Part shown: one piece after another, positions 24,129 through 32,368 of the stretch
Layout of the letters: every line of letters begins with the position of its first letter
How positions within the stretch are numbered: the stretch's first letter is position 1
From: Gemmatimonadota bacterium
GTDB taxonomy: Bacteria > Gemmatimonadota > Gemmatimonadetes > Gemmatimonadales > GWC2-71-9
DNA: 52,500 nt
Reading direction: 5' to 3'
Assembly: GCA_029262195.1 (NCBI GenBank)
Contig: JAJCZX010000013.1
Location: 1 to 52,500, forward strand
Program-made: the position numbers and the translations under genes
Notes under the pieces: generated by a model
Database searches by the model: none
What the model saw: only the letters and a program-made list of their open reading frames with translations
What the model was told of the DNA's origin: nothing

Positions 24129-24685
24129 CCGGTGGTATCGATTGGCACCGGGATGGGTGCTGCCACCCGCGGATCTTCGGAGGACCCGGCTCCGATAGCC
24201 ATCCCCACCAGCGCTGAGACGGCAACAAGCGCGAGGAAAAAACCAACCTTCGCAACCAGCTTTTTTAGCGTTGGGCTGAGTCTCGCCCGAAGTTCGACAT
24301 TTTCCTTTCTAAGCAGTCCTTTTTCAGCGGCTTTTTCAACTGCCACTGAAAGGTGGGTCATCTCAACCGGCTTAGTCAGGAAATTCTCTGCGTGCAGGCG
24401 CATCGCTTCAACCGCGTGCTCAACCTCACCCATTCCCGTGAGCATGACGACCATGGCGTTGCGTTTCTTTAGCTCAGCCAGAACATCCATGCCGCTGATG
24501 TCGGGGAGTTTCAGGTCAACGACGGTTACATCAGGGTGCACGCGATTGTAGGCCTCGATTCCGCCCAATCCGGTCGTTTCACCGTAAACATCGTGTCCGA
24601 TTTTTGCAAAATAGTTCTTTAACGATGCGAGAAGGATTTCGTCATCGTCAATAAAGAGGACCCGATATCTGGTTGTTGTAGTCAT
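24125..24685 (-). CDS. Response regulator receiver protein with C-terminal membrane anchor
   Basis: 186 residues. A receiver domain covers about residues 8-125: acidic pair DDDE (10-13), phospho-acceptor Asp in VVDLKLPD, the T/K residues in MLTGMGE and FLTKPVE. No DNA-binding or enzymatic output follows. Instead a linker (KGLLRKENVELRARLSP) leads to one hydrophobic helix (about residues 147-167, FFLALVAVSALVGMAIG), and a short tail after it. A receiver attached to a membrane helix is unusual. No histidine kinase is nearby; the stop overlaps the binding-protein start, implying coordinated synthesis. Confidence 0.85.
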   Translation of the reverse strand: MTTTTRYRVLFIDDDEILLASLKNYFAKIGHDVYGETTGLGGIEAYNRVHPDVTVVDLKLPDISGMDVLAELKKRNAMVVMLTGMGEVEHAVEAMRLHAENFLTKPVEMTHLSVAVEKAAEKGLLRKENVELRARLSPTLKKLVAKVGFFLALVAVSALVGMAIGAGSSEDPRVAAPIPVPIDTTG

Positions 24686-24691
24686 AGTGCC

Positions 24692-25519
24692 CTAATTGTC
24701 GGCGTTTTGAACATGGTTCTCAAGACATAAATTTTCCGGTTCGACTGGAGCAAGGCCCATCTTCCGCTGAAAAACACGGGCACTGTGTGGGGCATGACCT
24801 TCGAACCGATCATCGAAATAACCGAAGATATGATTAACTCGCTCCGACAGGGGCCACAAGACCGTCGCCCATTGAGAAAGGATTTCACTCTTTTCCTCTC
24901 GGACTCTGGAAAAATCACTCATCGGGAAACCGGACGAAGCGTTCCATCTGACATAAACCCAACCAGCCGTGATTTCAGTAGCGATTTGTTGCACAACGTC
25001 ACGCTTGACCCATCGTCCATCGGACAACACGAACGCCACACCCTTATTCCGCAGATTGGCGAACACATCCTCCGCCAGCCAACTCTTATCGCGAAACTCC
25101 ACAGCCCATCCGAAACCGTCGGGCAACGCATCGACAAAAGCAAAAAAAGCCGCCCGTGCTTCAGCATCAGGGGTGAAACCAGTGGGAAGTTGTATCAACA
25201 CCGGGCCCAATTTTTCACCCAAACCGTCGACTCTTTGCAGGAATTTGGAGAGCAATCTTTCTGTTCCGGTCAATCGCATTTCGTGCGAAATCTGCTGGGG
25301 AACGCGGAGAGCAAACTTGAAGTCGGTTGGGACTACCGAATACCAATCACGGATTTCGGGGTCGGTGGGCATTTCATAAAAACTCCGCCGAACTTCGACA
25401 GTTGGAAACGCCTGGGCGTAGTAACCGAGCATATCCTCTCTGGAGGTCCCGGCCGGGTAGAAGCCACCAATCCAAGATCGGTTTGTCCAACCCTGGGTCC
25501 CCAGGAAAATCTGAGCCAC
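24692..25519 (-). CDS. DUF72 family protein
   Basis: 275 residues, TIM-barrel-like family of unknown function. Signatures: FLGTQGWTNRSWIGGFYP at the start, TVEVRRSFYEMP, FKFALRVPQQISHE, VLIQLPTGF, WAVEFRDKSW and the C-terminal YFDDRFEGHAP segment. The GTG start at 25519 follows the SnoaL-like stop by three bases. Relation to nuclease or UV-endonuclease folds has been suggested for the family, but no activity can be assigned from sequence. Confidence 0.9.
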   Translation of the reverse strand: MAQIFLGTQGWTNRSWIGGFYPAGTSREDMLGYYAQAFPTVEVRRSFYEMPTDPEIRDWYSVVPTDFKFALRVPQQISHEMRLTGTERLLSKFLQRVDGLGEKLGPVLIQLPTGFTPDAEARAAFFAFVDALPDGFGWAVEFRDKSWLAEDVFANLRNKGVAFVLSDGRWVKRDVVQQIATEITAGWVYVRWNASSGFPMSDFSRVREEKSEILSQWATVLWPLSERVNHIFGYFDDRFEGHAPHSARVFQRKMGLAPVEPENLCLENHVQNADN

Positions 25520-25522
25520 CGG

Positions 25523-25933
25523 CTACTGGCTCCCCGTGTTGGACCGATGCCAGTACATACGCATTTCACTAATCAGCCCTTCAGAGGTTTCACAAAAGAC
25601 GGCACCCCTCACATCCATCCAGGCACCAGTGCGGCGGCGGCGGAACGTGCATCGGAATTCCGCTGAAAACCACGGACCAACCACAAAAATCTCCCCCACA
25701 CGAAAAGACACCTCAGCCTGCTCTTTGGGAACGTCCTTCCAGTATCCCTTTATCGCTTCAATACCAACGAGCCCCGGCTCAAATGGATCAGCCTGGAAAA
25801 CCGCCTCTGCCGAGAAGACCTCTTCCACCCAATCCAACTTCCCGCGCTCCCAGCCTGCTCCAAACCTTTTGATTAACTCTTCGTAAAGGGCTTTTCCCGA
25901 GATCGCTGCTGCAGCATTCGTATCTTGATCCAT
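25523..25933 (-). CDS. SnoaL-like / NTF2-fold protein
   Basis: 136 residues with the cone-shaped NTF2 fold pattern: helical start (YEELIKRFGAGW), then alternating strands FQADPFEPGLVGIEAIKGYW and VSFRVGEIFVVGPWFSAEFRCTF with a final EMRMYW strand. Family members range from polyketide cyclases to binding proteins, so the function cannot be fixed. It heads the minus-strand gene run; the palindrome at 25958-25975 lies 25 bases upstream. Confidence 0.75.
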   Translation of the reverse strand: MDQDTNAAAAISGKALYEELIKRFGAGWERGKLDWVEEVFSAEAVFQADPFEPGLVGIEAIKGYWKDVPKEQAEVSFRVGEIFVVGPWFSAEFRCTFRRRRTGAWMDVRGAVFCETSEGLISEMRMYWHRSNTGSQ

Positions 25934-25957
25934 AAGAAAAACGTACCTAGTTGACGG

Positions 25958-25975
25958 CCAAACGGATACGTTTGG
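25958..25975. promoter_or_regulatory. Perfect palindrome upstream of the 13-gene run
   Basis: CCAAACG (25958-25964) and CGTTTGG (25969-25975) around GATA. It lies in the 185-base gap between the SnoaL-like gene (minus) and the dehydrogenase gene (plus), a natural operator position for either. Confidence 0.45.
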
Positions 25976-26118
25976 TCGGTTGGCGTTTCAAGCTACGACG
26001 CCGGGCTATGTTGCGCGATCACCCGCAGCTGATCCTGTTACCAACTATTCGATGTTGCGGTGGCGTAGAAACATCTCCAACCTATAGGTAAGAACACAAA
26101 CATCGTTCGGAGGAGTGA

Positions 26119-27069
26119 ATGAGCGACGGACAGGTCAAAGTAGCTGTAATCGGTGCGGGCACCATCGGTCGGGGGTGGGCGGCAACTTGTGTAGCGGCCG
26201 GATGGCCGGTGAGCATTTTCGATAACAACGGCAACGCCGCTCAGGGTGCCCCCGAAGAAATCGCCGAACGAGCCCAACTCCTTGTCCAACTCGGGCGGGC
26301 GAAACAGGCAGACGCGGATCGTGGCATCGCACAACTGGAGATTCCAGGTAGCTTGTTGAAGGCCACTCGCGAGGCCCAGTGGATTATCGAGGCGATCCAC
26401 GAAGATTTGATTGCGAAACAGAAGCTAATTGAGATGTTGGATTCAACCTCTGTCAGAGCCCGGGCAATCACCAGTTCCTCCACCAGTTTTTCAACACCTG
26501 ACGTGGCGGCCCGCACGAGGCACCCCGACCGGGTGATGATCGCACACCCGCTGAACCCACCCGAGTTAATTCCACTAATAGAATTGGTCGCATCTCCCGA
26601 AACCGATCACGCGCTGGTCGAACTCGTCAAAGCCTGGCTTCGCGCTCTGGGCAAAATTCCGATTACTGTCAAAAAACCAGTACCGGGCCACGTAGTTGGG
26701 AGAATAGCTGCAGCCGTTTGGCGCGAAGCAATAGATCTGGTGCTAAATGACGTAATCGACGTTGACGACCTGGACCGCTGCGTTTCTTTAGGACCAGCGT
26801 TGGGTTGGGCTGCGGCAGGACCCCACCTGACTTATCATCTTGCCGCCGGCGACCGTGGTGTGTCCGGTTTCCTGCAAGTCCTTCTATCTTCTTTTGAAAA
26901 ATCGTGGGAAAGCCTTGCTGACTGGTCGACCATCGATCCGAGACAACAACGCAAGCTGATCCACGCTGTGGAAAAAGCATATGATGGCAAGATCGAAGTG
27001 ATACGAGCAGCCCGAGACCGGAGGTTGGCCGGAATGCTAAAAGGACTCGAAGAATCACGCCGAGAATAA
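26119..27069 (+). CDS. 3-hydroxyacyl-CoA dehydrogenase-like enzyme (lambda-crystallin / carnitine dehydrogenase group)
   Basis: 316 residues. Rossmann NAD site IGAGTIGRGWAATCVAAGWP (residues about 10-29) with an acidic residue after strand two (FDNN). ITSSSTSF and AHPLNPPELIPLIELV carry the catalytic His/Ser region typical of L-gulonate 3-dehydrogenase and L-carnitine dehydrogenase. GHVVGRIAAAVWREAIDLV opens the C-terminal helical domain. GGAGG five bases upstream supports the ATG at 26119. The exact hydroxy-acid substrate cannot be told. Confidence 0.88.
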   Translation: MSDGQVKVAVIGAGTIGRGWAATCVAAGWPVSIFDNNGNAAQGAPEEIAERAQLLVQLGRAKQADADRGIAQLEIPGSLLKATREAQWIIEAIHEDLIAKQKLIEMLDSTSVRARAITSSSTSFSTPDVAARTRHPDRVMIAHPLNPPELIPLIELVASPETDHALVELVKAWLRALGKIPITVKKPVPGHVVGRIAAAVWREAIDLVLNDVIDVDDLDRCVSLGPALGWAAAGPHLTYHLAAGDRGVSGFLQVLLSSFEKSWESLADWSTIDPRQQRKLIHAVEKAYDGKIEVIRAARDRRLAGMLKGLEESRRE

Positions 27070-27090
27070 CACCCACAGACCCGGGCGATT

Positions 27091-28245
27091 CTAAACGACT
27101 ACGAGCAGGCCGGTGCCATACATTATTAACAATCCCGCCATCAGTCCACCTGCGGTGACCGGCGTCCATACCCTGCCCTCAACCCCCACTGACATAACCT
27201 TGAACAGTGCCAGTATCACCTGCACCACTGCCCCAGCTCCAAAGCTCAAGAACAGGGTGGCGAGGAGCGGCGAGTAAGACAGGCCTCCGATCAAAGCACC
27301 AAAAATAGTCGGGACACCTGCAATCAAACCAAGCCCGATGGTCTTTCGAATAGGCGGTGCATCACCTGCGATCGGCGCTACAATTGCGAGCCCTTCGGTT
27401 GTGTTGTGCAACATGAACCCGATCACAAGCGAAGCACCCAGGGTAGCTTCACCAAGCGAATAGCTGGCGCCAATAGCCAACCCTTCGGCCATGTTGTGCA
27501 ACCCGATTCCCACAGCGACCAAAAACGCCATCTGGAAACCATTCCCACTGTCTCCAGTTTTCGATTTAGAAAGGGTCTGCAGCGCAATCAAAGCGGCGAC
27601 AAACCCCAACACAACCAACATGTCACCGTTCAATCCCGTTGCGACAGTCTCTGCGACTTCGAAGGCCTCAAAAGTTGCCTCTGCTGCGATGAACACGAGC
27701 AATCCAGCGGTGAGAGCGAGGAAAAACTGCATCCACTTTTTGGACGAACCGCGTAACAACGGAAGCCATAACAACCCAATAGCCACCGGGATAACTCCCA
27801 CATATAGCCCGATGGCGGAGAAGGTGCCGATGTACCTGGCATCAGGTCCCGGCGTAACAGTGGCCACTTCAATCGTGTGCGAAAACGTCAAACCGGTCGA
27901 AGTAACAATTGTTACCTCATGTGGTTCATCCTGAACCCATGGGAACGGAAGAACTACTTCAGCTTTCTTGAGACTGCCAATCGTTGCGGACGGCGCAATG
28001 GTAAACGCCCAGTAAGCTTCGTCGACCGTCACCTGTGCTACAACCACTGGATCCGGTCCGCCGTTTATCAACTCCAGACTTATTTGACCGGGAGCAAGCC
28101 GCACTTCGTTGAAACTCAGATCCTCTATCGGCGGTGCACCACGCTGTAGAAAATCGACGACCCCACCACGTGTTACCAACAGGGCAACGGCGGCCAGTAT
28201 TACCAGAGGGGCGAGGCCGGTTAGCCAATTCCGCGCGGCGCTCAC
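27091..28245 (-). CDS. ZIP family divalent metal transporter with N-terminal extracytoplasmic domain
   Basis: 384 residues from the GTG at 28245, which overlaps the oxidase stop as GTGA; upstream in-frame ATGs would lie inside the oxidase. One N-terminal helix (LAPLVILAAVALLVTRGG) precedes a beta-rich domain of about 110 residues (to EVATVTPG), not part of canonical ZIP proteins. The ZIP core follows: GLHNMAEGLAIGAS and FMLHNTTEGLAIVAPI are the two HNxxEG metal-binding motifs of helices IV and V. Likely imports Fe, Mn or Zn, under DtxR-type control. Confidence 0.9.
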   Translation of the reverse strand: MSAARNWLTGLAPLVILAAVALLVTRGGVVDFLQRGAPPIEDLSFNEVRLAPGQISLELINGGPDPVVVAQVTVDEAYWAFTIAPSATIGSLKKAEVVLPFPWVQDEPHEVTIVTSTGLTFSHTIEVATVTPGPDARYIGTFSAIGLYVGVIPVAIGLLWLPLLRGSSKKWMQFFLALTAGLLVFIAAEATFEAFEVAETVATGLNGDMLVVLGFVAALIALQTLSKSKTGDSGNGFQMAFLVAVGIGLHNMAEGLAIGASYSLGEATLGASLVIGFMLHNTTEGLAIVAPIAGDAPPIRKTIGLGLIAGVPTIFGALIGGLSYSPLLATLFLSFGAGAVVQVILALFKVMSVGVEGRVWTPVTAGGLMAGLLIMYGTGLLVVV

Positions 28246-29240
28246 GCTACCGTATCCCTTACTTCGAGCAACCCCATCCATCCCAATTCCGCGAATTCGG
28301 ACTGGTGGGCGTGAAACATGAACATGCCGGTTTCTTCGTAAGTGAATTCGACAATGTGCCGCTCCCCCTGACACATCATCAGCGTGTCCGTGTATTCGTG
28401 CGGAGTCAGTGATGTCCCTGTTTTGTACACGTCGAACAGGTTGGCATGAAGGTGCAGCGAATTGATCGGATCGAATTCGGTCATGTTGACGAGATAGATC
28501 CGTTGCAATTCTCCTCGGGCAACCTGGATGGGTTGGTGCTTATAAGCGAACGCGATTGTGTTGACCGCGTACACTTCGTTTTCTCCGTCAAAGTTCGTGT
28601 CGAACCCATTCATCACCATCACCATCTCGTTAGCTGGAGGACGGGGCGTGGGAGGGTCTATGATGAACGTCCCATAAAGTCCTTTTGCGATGTGCTTTTT
28701 CAACGGGACCGTATGGCAATGATACAGATGGAGGCCAAACGGGCGCGCTTCGAACTCGTAAACGAACGTCTGGCCTGGATCTACCACCTCGAAGACGCCA
28801 TCCATCCTCGCCGAATGGATTCCGTGGAAGTGAATCGTATGGGGATGGGCTCCGAGGTTCTGAAAGTTCACCCTTATCAGGTCACCGGCGGTGGCCCGCA
28901 GGGTGGGCCCGGGAACCTGCCCGTTGTAGGTCCACGCAGGGAAAAAAACTCCCGGCGCAATTTCTATTTCCCGATCGATAGCGCGGATATCATAAGTGCG
29001 CAGGGTCTGTCCGTTTTCAAGCGTGCTAACTGCACCGTAGTCAAAATCAGAAAGGAACTCAATCGGGTCGATCGACCCGTCGGTGACACGGCCAACCGTC
29101 CCCATCACGCCGGGATCATGAGGGTCGGATTGGGTCAGAGTCGCTCCGGCTGTGGCGATCTTCGAAGATGCCGCGAGGCCAGCGACGCCGACGACTCCAC
29201 GTTTGAGAGCATCACGCCTGCTGATTCCGTCGGGTTTCAT
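28242..29240 (-). CDS. Two-domain multicopper oxidase, Tat-exported
   Basis: 332 residues from the ATG at 29240, which overlaps the dtxR stop as ATGA. The Tat signal is SRRDALKRGVVGVAGLAASS. The copper ligands come as four H-x-H pairs: HFHG, HCHT, HLHA and HAHQ, forming the trinuclear site; the Cys in LYHCHTVPLKKH and nearby His residues give the type 1 copper in domain 1. Likely oxidises metal ions or phenols in the periplasm. Being coupled to a DtxR regulator and a ZIP importer suggests a role in Fe(II) or Mn(II) handling; nitrite reduction is less likely. Confidence 0.88.
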   Translation of the reverse strand: MKPDGISRRDALKRGVVGVAGLAASSKIATAGATLTQSDPHDPGVMGTVGRVTDGSIDPIEFLSDFDYGAVSTLENGQTLRTYDIRAIDREIEIAPGVFFPAWTYNGQVPGPTLRATAGDLIRVNFQNLGAHPHTIHFHGIHSARMDGVFEVVDPGQTFVYEFEARPFGLHLYHCHTVPLKKHIAKGLYGTFIIDPPTPRPPANEMVMVMNGFDTNFDGENEVYAVNTIAFAYKHQPIQVARGELQRIYLVNMTEFDPINSLHLHANLFDVYKTGTSLTPHEYTDTLMMCQGERHIVEFTYEETGMFMFHAHQSEFAELGWMGLLEVRDTVA

Positions 29241-29932
29241 GCTTCCTCTTCGATCAAAGAACATTGCAGGGAAAGCGCCAACTCGTGGCCGAGCACTTCA
29301 TTCTTCCGGTCTGCAACCAACCAGATTTCGACCGGACCACGGAACGGTTGATGCGAAACCACGTCAAAGGTCACGCCGGGTTTCAGTCCGAGAGATTCAA
29401 TAAAACGCAGGCGGGCCGGATCCTGATCACCGACCACAACCAATACCACCCTTTTTCCGGCTGGCACGTCGGTCAAAGCAACTGTGAGTGGTGTTTCGAT
29501 CTCTCCCGATTCCGTTGGTATCGGGTCTCCGTGAGGATCAAATCGCGGGTTGCCCAGAGCTAAAGCCATCCTTTGGATCAGCAGGTCCGAGGCCGCGTGC
29601 TCGAGGCGCTCGGCCTCGGCGTGCACCGCGTCCCAGGAAAATTTTAACTTTTCCATCAGGTAGGTCTCAAGAATCCGGTGCCGGCGAAGCATCGCAAGCG
29701 CCACACGACGCCCCTCATCGGTTAGGTGCACGCCCTTGTACGGTTGATGTTCAACCAGCCCGTTGTCCGAAAGGCGTTTAATCATCCCAGAAACCGAAGG
29801 CGCCGAAATCTGGAGCGCCTCTGCGATGGAGGTGGTCTGAGCCGGTTGTCCGTGAGCTTCGAGCTTGTAAATCGCCTTCAGATAGTCTTCAGTCGAAACA
29901 CCCAGATCGATGGAGTTGATTTGCGCAGTCAT
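29237..29932 (-). CDS. DtxR/MntR family metal-dependent repressor
   Basis: 231 residues: winged helix (STEDYLKAIYKLEAHG, TTSIAEALQISAPSVSGMIKRL, VHLTDEGRRVA), a metal-binding dimerisation domain (RRHRILETYLMEKL, HAEAERLEHAAS), and a C-terminal SH3-like FeoA domain (LGLKPGVTFDVV). Full-length form as in IdeR/DtxR. It is the first gene of a three-gene operon with the oxidase and ZIP gene, all coupled by 4-base overlaps. A TTTAG-CTAAA inverted repeat 25 bases upstream is the predicted operator, so the operon should be shut off by Fe(II) or Mn(II). Confidence 0.94.
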   Translation of the reverse strand: MTAQINSIDLGVSTEDYLKAIYKLEAHGQPAQTTSIAEALQISAPSVSGMIKRLSDNGLVEHQPYKGVHLTDEGRRVALAMLRRHRILETYLMEKLKFSWDAVHAEAERLEHAASDLLIQRMALALGNPRFDPHGDPIPTESGEIETPLTVALTDVPAGKRVVLVVVGDQDPARLRFIESLGLKPGVTFDVVSHQPFRGPVEIWLVADRKNEVLGHELALSLQCSLIEEEA

Positions 29933-29956
29933 GAAATAGAGTCAGCCAAATTATGA

Positions 29957-29972
29957 TTTAGTGTATCCTAAA
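29957..29972. promoter_or_regulatory. DtxR-like box
   Basis: TTTAG-TGTATC-CTAAA, an inverted repeat of the DtxR/MntR operator type, 25 bases upstream of the dtxR start and overlapping the AT-rich promoter region. Confidence 0.65.
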
Positions 29973-30032
29973 CTATATAACAAGATCGCCCGAAACTCAA
30001 TGTTGGGCTATGAACTGATTCGAGGGGCCCCT

Positions 30033-30593
30033 CTATAACAAGGCCAAAAAACCGCTAATGACTCGCTCCGTGAGACCCCACACAAAGTGTGGACCGACCC
30101 TGTATCCGGGCACCTTCAACAAGCGGCCATGGGCCCTGACCGTCTTGAATTCATAGGCTTGATCCAACTCCGATATCGAGGCGCGGATATCCAAAACCGC
30201 CTCGGGCCCAAGCGACAGGCGTTGAACCGATTCAACAACAAACACGAACGGCCTCACCAAAATATCTGGAAGCACAGGATTCCTGGGGTAGACATCATTC
30301 AATTGTCCCGAAGAGGTAACCGGCACCACAAGCCCCATTTCCTCTAGAGTTTCGCGCCGGGCGGTAGCGGCGAGATTTGCATCTTGCTGCTCAGAATGTC
30401 CTCCGGGCAGAGAAATCTGACCTGACCAGGGATCTCCCGGCCTTTCCGCCCGTTTCATAAGGAATAATTCAAAACCCTGGGTAACCGGCGTGAGGACAAA
30501 CGCGACGGCTGCTGTGCGGGCCCCCGGGGCCGCAACTTCTTGTGGTTTGTGACTTTGGAGCCGTTCGGTGAGTTTATCAATTGTAAGACGCAA
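30033..30593 (-). CDS. Nudix hydrolase, CoA pyrophosphatase (NudL-like)
   Basis: About 186 residues. The Nudix box reads GGHSEQQDANLAATA then RRETLEEMGL, with the REUxEExG core intact. LMKRAERPGDPWSGQISLPG ahead of it is the extra motif of CoA diphosphatases (UPF0035), which cleave CoA to 4'-phosphopantetheine and 3',5'-ADP. The start is probably TTG 30593, placed nine bases after GGAG; TTG 30602 is too close to that site. Confidence 0.85.
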   Translation of the reverse strand: MRLTIDKLTERLQSHKPQEVAAPGARTAAVAFVLTPVTQGFELFLMKRAERPGDPWSGQISLPGGHSEQQDANLAATARRETLEEMGLVVPVTSSGQLNDVYPRNPVLPDILVRPFVFVVESVQRLSLGPEAVLDIRASISELDQAYEFKTVRAHGRLLKVPGYRVGPHFVWGLTERVISGFLALL

Positions 30594-30744
30594 GTGGAAC
30601 AACTCCTGGTCCCGGGGCTAGTAACACGAATATTGGTATGATTTTCGCAACGTCGCTAAATATACCAGACATATCTGGCAGGGACCGAGAGCATGGAAGC
30701 TCTAAAATGCCGGGAACGGAATACTCAAAGCCTGGAAAAGAAAA

Positions 30745-30888
30745 ATGGGTAAAATCACAGTTGGGGTAGTAGCGGTAGCGACCATAGCCGCAGGACTGAT
30801 CCTGAGTCGTAAAACTCAGCGTCCTGCGATTGCGGCGGCAGACGATGCTCCCTTTGACATCGAAGATCTCTACGAAGCTGGGCTGTAA
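30745..30888 (+). CDS. Small membrane protein, 47 residues
   Basis: ATG GGT at 30745 to TAA at 30886-30888. The protein begins MGKITVGVVAVATIAAGLIL, one hydrophobic helix, then a basic patch (SRKTQRP) and an acidic C-terminus (DDAPFDIEDLYEAGL). This layout fits a single-pass small membrane protein. AGCCTGGAAAAG upstream is a weak ribosome site. It lies alone between two minus-strand genes. No homologue is recognised. Confidence 0.5.
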   Translation: MGKITVGVVAVATIAAGLILSRKTQRPAIAAADDAPFDIEDLYEAGL

Positions 30889-30892
30889 GCCG

Positions 30893-31735
30893 CTAAACAA
30901 GCGTTCTTACAAAGTGGTCCACAGTCAACTCGAACGCCTGGTCTAGCGGTCGAGTCATTCCCGCCCACGGATGTTTCGCCTCAAACGTGTGAGATCCCCC
31001 GGCAAGCACCTTCAAAACAGCGTTTTTTGAGGCCTTTCTCAATGCCTCCGCCTCCCCAACCCCCACTGTTTCATCCCCCTCGCAGTGCACGATTAACCAC
31101 GGCACATTTACCGATTCGGCCAACAATAACGGGTCGTGGTGCGAGCCGTTACGCTCTATGTCATCCAGGATATCGGTGCCCAGCTCCAACACTTCACCGG
31201 TTCTGGCGTTCACGACTTCCAAAAACCCATTTTTTCTCCATGTGTCCACGGTCACGGCATCCCAACGCAAAAGTTTAGATATTCCCGACCATGTTGCGAG
31301 GGACTTCACCTCTGGACGTCGGGCGGTTCGACCAATTGAGGCGGCCCCTCCCATTGAGTAGCCCAACAACCCAATAGCAGTGGGGCTGGCCAAATCAGCC
31401 ACGAGACCACCGTCTAACGAAGCGTCGATTATCGCGTCTAAATCTTTGGCGTGATTGGTGTACGACAGATTCCTGAACCTTTCAGGTTCGGAAAACGTTA
31501 GGCTGTCAGGTCCAACCCCCGATCCGGAAAAATTGAAGGAGATCACCGTAATCCCGGTACCCGCCAAACGCGAGGCAATATGGGGGAAAAAGCCCCAGTC
31601 CTTAAAACCTTTGAACCCGTGCGAAATAACTACGGCAGGCATGCCCACGCCGCCTCCGCTGAAACGCACTTCGCCCCGCAGAGGCAGATTGTCAGCTCCT
31701 ATGAGCTCGAATGCAGTTTTTACTGGTGTAGCCAT
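30893..31735 (-). CDS. Alpha/beta hydrolase
   Basis: About 280 residues. Oxyanion turn ISHGFKGFKDWGFF near residue 37, nucleophile elbow GYSMGG, acid in HCEGDETVG and catalytic His in GGSHTFEAKHP, in canonical order. Resembles the dienelactone-hydrolase or prolyl-oligopeptidase-like small hydrolases. The start is ATG 31735 or ATG 31753; the first fits the family, the second is also possible. Substrate unknown. Confidence 0.85.
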   Translation of the reverse strand: MATPVKTAFELIGADNLPLRGEVRFSGGGVGMPAVVISHGFKGFKDWGFFPHIASRLAGTGITVISFNFSGSGVGPDSLTFSEPERFRNLSYTNHAKDLDAIIDASLDGGLVADLASPTAIGLLGYSMGGAASIGRTARRPEVKSLATWSGISKLLRWDAVTVDTWRKNGFLEVVNARTGEVLELGTDILDDIERNGSHHDPLLLAESVNVPWLIVHCEGDETVGVGEAEALRKASKNAVLKVLAGGSHTFEAKHPWAGMTRPLDQAFELTVDHFVRTLV

Positions 31736-31801
31736 GTCAAGCTTTGACCTCATGGTTTGCCACCGGTATCTTCACGGTGTGGTATCAATGAAAGTTTCCT
31801 C

Positions 31802-32368
31802 ATGGGTCTGACGATGCAACCATCCGCCCCAGCCCTGGACGCGGTAGGAAGGGCTATTACGGCCCGCAGGGACGTTCTCGTAGCAGAATGGACCAAATGG
31901 GTGTGCCAGCGGGTCAACTGCGAGGCTGACTCAGTAGTAGAACTCCAACTCGGCCTTCTCGTAGACATCCTTGGCGAAATGCCGGGTCCATTGCGCCGAC
32001 CGGTCACGGAGTTGTGGTACCGGGTTTGTGAAAGCCATGGGAGGGAATCGGCTTTTCGTGGTCTGGCCGCCGGTGAAGTGGTCGAGGAGCTTCAACATCT
32101 CCGTGAACTTTTGATTCGCCACCTCGCCGAAGTCACTGCCGCACTACCTGCGCGTCAATATCTGGCCACAATCATGCGTTTGAACCGGTTCGTCGACAAG
32201 GGGATTTCCCACGCGGTAGTCGGCTACACAGATTCGCTGGTGGAGACCCTTTTCAACCAGAGCGGCGTTCCAATATCTGCGGGGAACGACCCCAAAACTG
32301 AGTCAATTAAACGAGTGCAAATCTACCAGGCCGAACTTCAGACAATTCGCGATTCCCTGGACCGTTAA
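31802..32368 (+). CDS. RsbRD N-terminal-like protein, stand-alone
   Basis: About 189 residues, all helical, similar to the N-terminal domain of RsbRD-type stressosome co-antagonists (ITARRDVLVAEWTKWV near the start, LRELLIRHLAEV in the middle, LNRFVDKGISHAVVGYTDSL at the end). No STAS domain or other output domain follows. A role as a sensor of a partner protein is conceivable. The stop overlaps the end of the convergent SDR gene by four bases. Assignment is by pattern only. Confidence 0.6.
   Translation: MGLTMQPSAPALDAVGRAITARRDVLVAEWTKWVCQRVNCEADSVVELQLGLLVDILGEMPGPLRRPVTELWYRVCESHGRESAFRGLAAGEVVEELQHLRELLIRHLAEVTAALPARQYLATIMRLNRFVDKGISHAVVGYTDSLVETLFNQSGVPISAGNDPKTESIKRVQIYQAELQTIRDSLDR

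Noticed and set aside
28242..29240. Copper nitrite reductase NirK
   Set aside because: Four H-x-H pairs of a trinuclear copper centre are present and the typical NirK type 1 Met segment is not, which fits a two-domain multicopper oxidase better.
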